Assembly: GCA_965277625.1 (NCBI GenBank)
Contig: OZ255827.1
Span: 1,922,001-1,986,000, forward strand
From: G965195345 sp965277625
GTDB lineage: Bacteria > Pseudomonadota > Gammaproteobacteria > CAKMZV01
DNA length: 64,000 nt
Direction of reading: 5' to 3'
Under the pieces are notes generated by a model that saw only the letters and a program-made list of their open reading frames with translations, was not told the DNA's origin and did no database searches. Shown piece by piece: positions 62,487 through 64,000 of this stretch. Numbering within the stretch: the stretch's first letter is position 1; the number at the start of each line of letters is the position of its first letter. The translations under genes were made by a program, and so were the position numbers.

Positions 62487-63520
62487 GTTTTCTGTCTATG
62501 CAAAAGTCTTTGCTACTGCCATTCAATCGAGGTCATATCCGCATTCGGTCACGCGTATTATTTTGGATGATGTTGGGACTCACCGCCACATCAGCCTTGG
62601 CAGAGGATGTAAGTACCATTGCCTTAAAAGACATACAATCTTTCCCGAACCATGCCATCATTGCCAAAGTCATTCCCCTTAATGATGTGACGATTCGCTC
62701 TGAAATCAGTGCCAAAATCCTTGACATCAATACTGAAGTTGGCGATGAAGCGCGCAAAGGACAAACATTGATTCAACTTGACTGCCAAGCATTTAAGCTC
62801 GCAGCTCAATTGCAAAATGAACAGTATGCACGCTTGAACAATGAACTGAAATGGACGACCATCGAGTTTAATCGATCAAATGCTTTGTATCAGCAAAATA
62901 ATTTCCCCAAAGCCAATTTAGATAGAATCCAGCAGGGTATTGAACAACTGAACATTCAGCTAAAGATTCAACGCATCAGCATCCAATCGGCCAAGCTGAA
63001 TGTTGACAAATGCACCATAACTTCACCATTTACTGGCGTCATCACCCAAAGGCTGGTCGATGAAGAAGAGTTCGTTAATCCTGGTAGCCCAGTTCTTCAA
63101 TTATTAGAAGCCAGCAACAGCGTGATTGAAGCGAACATCCCCGTTGATTCTGTGGCTGATTTTGTCAGCGCCAGTGCTTTCTGGACGAGGGATCTTGATA
63201 ACAACAAAGTTGAGCTCAACCTCATTAAAATCATTCCTCAAGTAAACGCCAGTAATCGAACCCAAACAATGCGCTTAACCAGTAACAAACCATTGCTGAT
63301 TGGAGACGCGCCACATTTGCAATGGCGTTCAACCACAGCAAGATTGCCCGCTAAGTATTTGCAAAGAAGGGGTGACAAACTTGGGATATGGATCGTAAAA
63401 GACAAGGGTTACAAGTTCATCACATTGCCCAATGCCCAAGAAGGCCGACCATTTGATATTCCAGCATTGGCAGGTGAAACGCAAATCGTTGCCGAAAATG
63501 CGCACTTGATAGAGCAATAG
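62483..63520 (+). CDS. HlyD/RND-type periplasmic adaptor protein
   Basis: A 345-residue exported protein with a basic N-terminus and a hydrophobic signal ending TATSALAED. It has the adaptor order: lipoyl/barrel-sandwich half (DVTIRSEISAKILDINTEVGDEARKGQTLIQLD), a helical hairpin (about 105-170, Gln/Asn/Leu-rich), the second lipoyl half (TITSPFTGVITQRLVDEEEFV), and a beta-barrel. No RND pump or TolC gene is adjacent in the window, and the neighbour upstream is pepA, with which it is translationally coupled. The partner is unknown. Confidence 0.82.
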   Translation: MSFLSMQKSLLLPFNRGHIRIRSRVLFWMMLGLTATSALAEDVSTIALKDIQSFPNHAIIAKVIPLNDVTIRSEISAKILDINTEVGDEARKGQTLIQLDCQAFKLAAQLQNEQYARLNNELKWTTIEFNRSNALYQQNNFPKANLDRIQQGIEQLNIQLKIQRISIQSAKLNVDKCTITSPFTGVITQRLVDEEEFVNPGSPVLQLLEASNSVIEANIPVDSVADFVSASAFWTRDLDNNKVELNLIKIIPQVNASNRTQTMRLTSNKPLLIGDAPHLQWRSTTARLPAKYLQRRGDKLGIWIVKDKGYKFITLPNAQEGRPFDIPALAGETQIVAENAHLIEQ

Positions 63521-63626
63521 ACGCTCCATCTGATCATTTAGTAAATTGAATTGGCTGTCGCCGTGTACTTCCCCCCTTTTAATCGGGGAGAAGCATTTAA
63601 GAATATATCAACAAAAGACTTTGAAC
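63521..63626. other. Convergent intergenic gap between the adaptor gene and rpoC
   Basis: The 106-bp gap separates two convergent stops. CCCC (63570s) and GGGG with a short spacer form a weak hairpin, but no clear T-run follows in either direction. Confidence 0.35.
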
Positions 63627-64000
63627 TTACTCAGCCATCGGTGAATCGATGGATTCACTGTTCTCATTAGGATTAATGGGCAAAGCTTCTTCAAACTCTT
63701 GCTGACCTAAGAGCATTTCTATATCATCATCTGATTCAAATTCAGGTTCAGCTTGATGATACCTCAAGCCGGTGCCCGAAGGAATAAGACGACCAACAAT
63801 GACGTTTTCTTTCAGTCCTAACAATTTATCTTTTTTACCATAAACCGCAGCGTCTGTTAACACCTTAGTGGTTTCTTGGAATGAGGCCGCAGAAATGAAC
63901 GACTCCGTCGCCAAAGAGGCTTTGGTAATGCCTAATAAGATCCGTTCGTAAGTCACAGGACTCTTACCTTCGCTGTTAAGCGCATCATTGATTTCTAACA
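63627..64000 (-). CDS. rpoC: RNA polymerase beta' subunit, C-terminal part (start outside window)
   Basis: The open frame runs to the window end without a stop; the GTG at 63956 is internal. The sequence ALNSEGKSPVTYERILLGITKAS, followed by LATESFISAASFQETTKVLTDAA and GLKENVIVGRLIPSGTG, is the conserved C-terminal region of RpoC, close to the trigger-loop end and the C-terminal clamp. The tail after HQAE is acidic and ends at a normal position for gammaproteobacterial RpoC. RpoB, rplJ-rplL and the rest of the operon would lie to the right of the window. Confidence 0.96.
   Translation of the reverse strand, partial: LEINDALNSEGKSPVTYERILLGITKASLATESFISAASFQETTKVLTDAAVYGKKDKLLGLKENVIVGRLIPSGTGLRYHQAEPEFESDDDIEMLLGQQEFEEALPINPNENSESIDSPMAE

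Overview
The window looks like a chromosomal segment of a Gram-negative gammaproteobacterium of moderate, slightly AT-leaning composition. Evidence is the lipid A acyltransferase, porin, MurJ, PBP1A, the SecG/tRNA-Leu(GAG) pairing, the FtsY-FtsE-FtsX block, the AccA/TilS pair, a YcgL-domain protein and a GrpE-DnaK-DnaJ operon with a sigma-32-type promoter. I cannot name the genus from the sequence. There is no insertion sequence, phage module, CRISPR array or rRNA gene.

Layout. 1-2342: 3' end of a large cadherin-like/FG-GAP beta-propeller surface protein. 2614-3224: tRNAs Gly, Glu and Ala (minus), then tRNA-Met (plus) running almost directly into a phosphomannomutase gene. 4664-8306: a urate/allantoin degradation cluster (PuuD, allantoicase, AllA, PuuE). 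8343-12551: peroxiredoxin, tRNA-Leu, ureohydrolase, small DMT protein, divergent PurD, tRNA-Ile. 12552-15356: an AT-rich accessory stretch with an unknown membrane protein, a lactate-permease-family transporter and a decayed gene. 15357-19407: tRNA-Leu, SecG and a four-gene murein operon (M14 peptidase, TPR/NTF2-like protein, L,D-transpeptidase, AmpD). 19483-23236: a glycolytic operon pgk-pyk-fba. 23571-26178: ThiE, DNA polymerase IV, lipid A acyltransferase. 26251-30896: grpE-dnaK-dnaJ-dapB. 31138-37988: glycosyltransferase, RDD protein, SerB, nucleoside-recognition protein, then murJ-ribF-ispB. 38367-39512: an AT-rich two-gene pocket with an SDH-type Clp-fold protease and a tiny acidic protein. 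39730-48836: fructosamine kinase, PBP1A, YcgL, CCA-adding enzyme, SirB2, a lipoprotein, GlyA, RibD. 49003-50754: a decayed FG-GAP paralogue and a porin. 51135-58439: RsmD, two M16 peptidases, FtsY-FtsE-FtsX and an unusual fusion protein. 58527-64000: TilS, AccA, PepA, an HlyD-type adaptor and the 3' end of rpoC.

The most interesting item is the gene at 57438-58439. It encodes a cytoplasmic domain resembling ribosome modulation factor, then a single transmembrane helix, an acidic Ser/Thr-rich linker and a DUF2914-like periplasmic domain, next to the SRP receptor gene ftsY. It suggests a membrane-anchored ribosome-binding or hibernation factor. Other points of note are the SDH-protease pocket, the murein operon with a duplicated NTF2-like domain, a divergent PurD, broken FG-GAP genes at both ends of the window, and a tRNA-Met joined to an mRNA by a 17-nt spacer.
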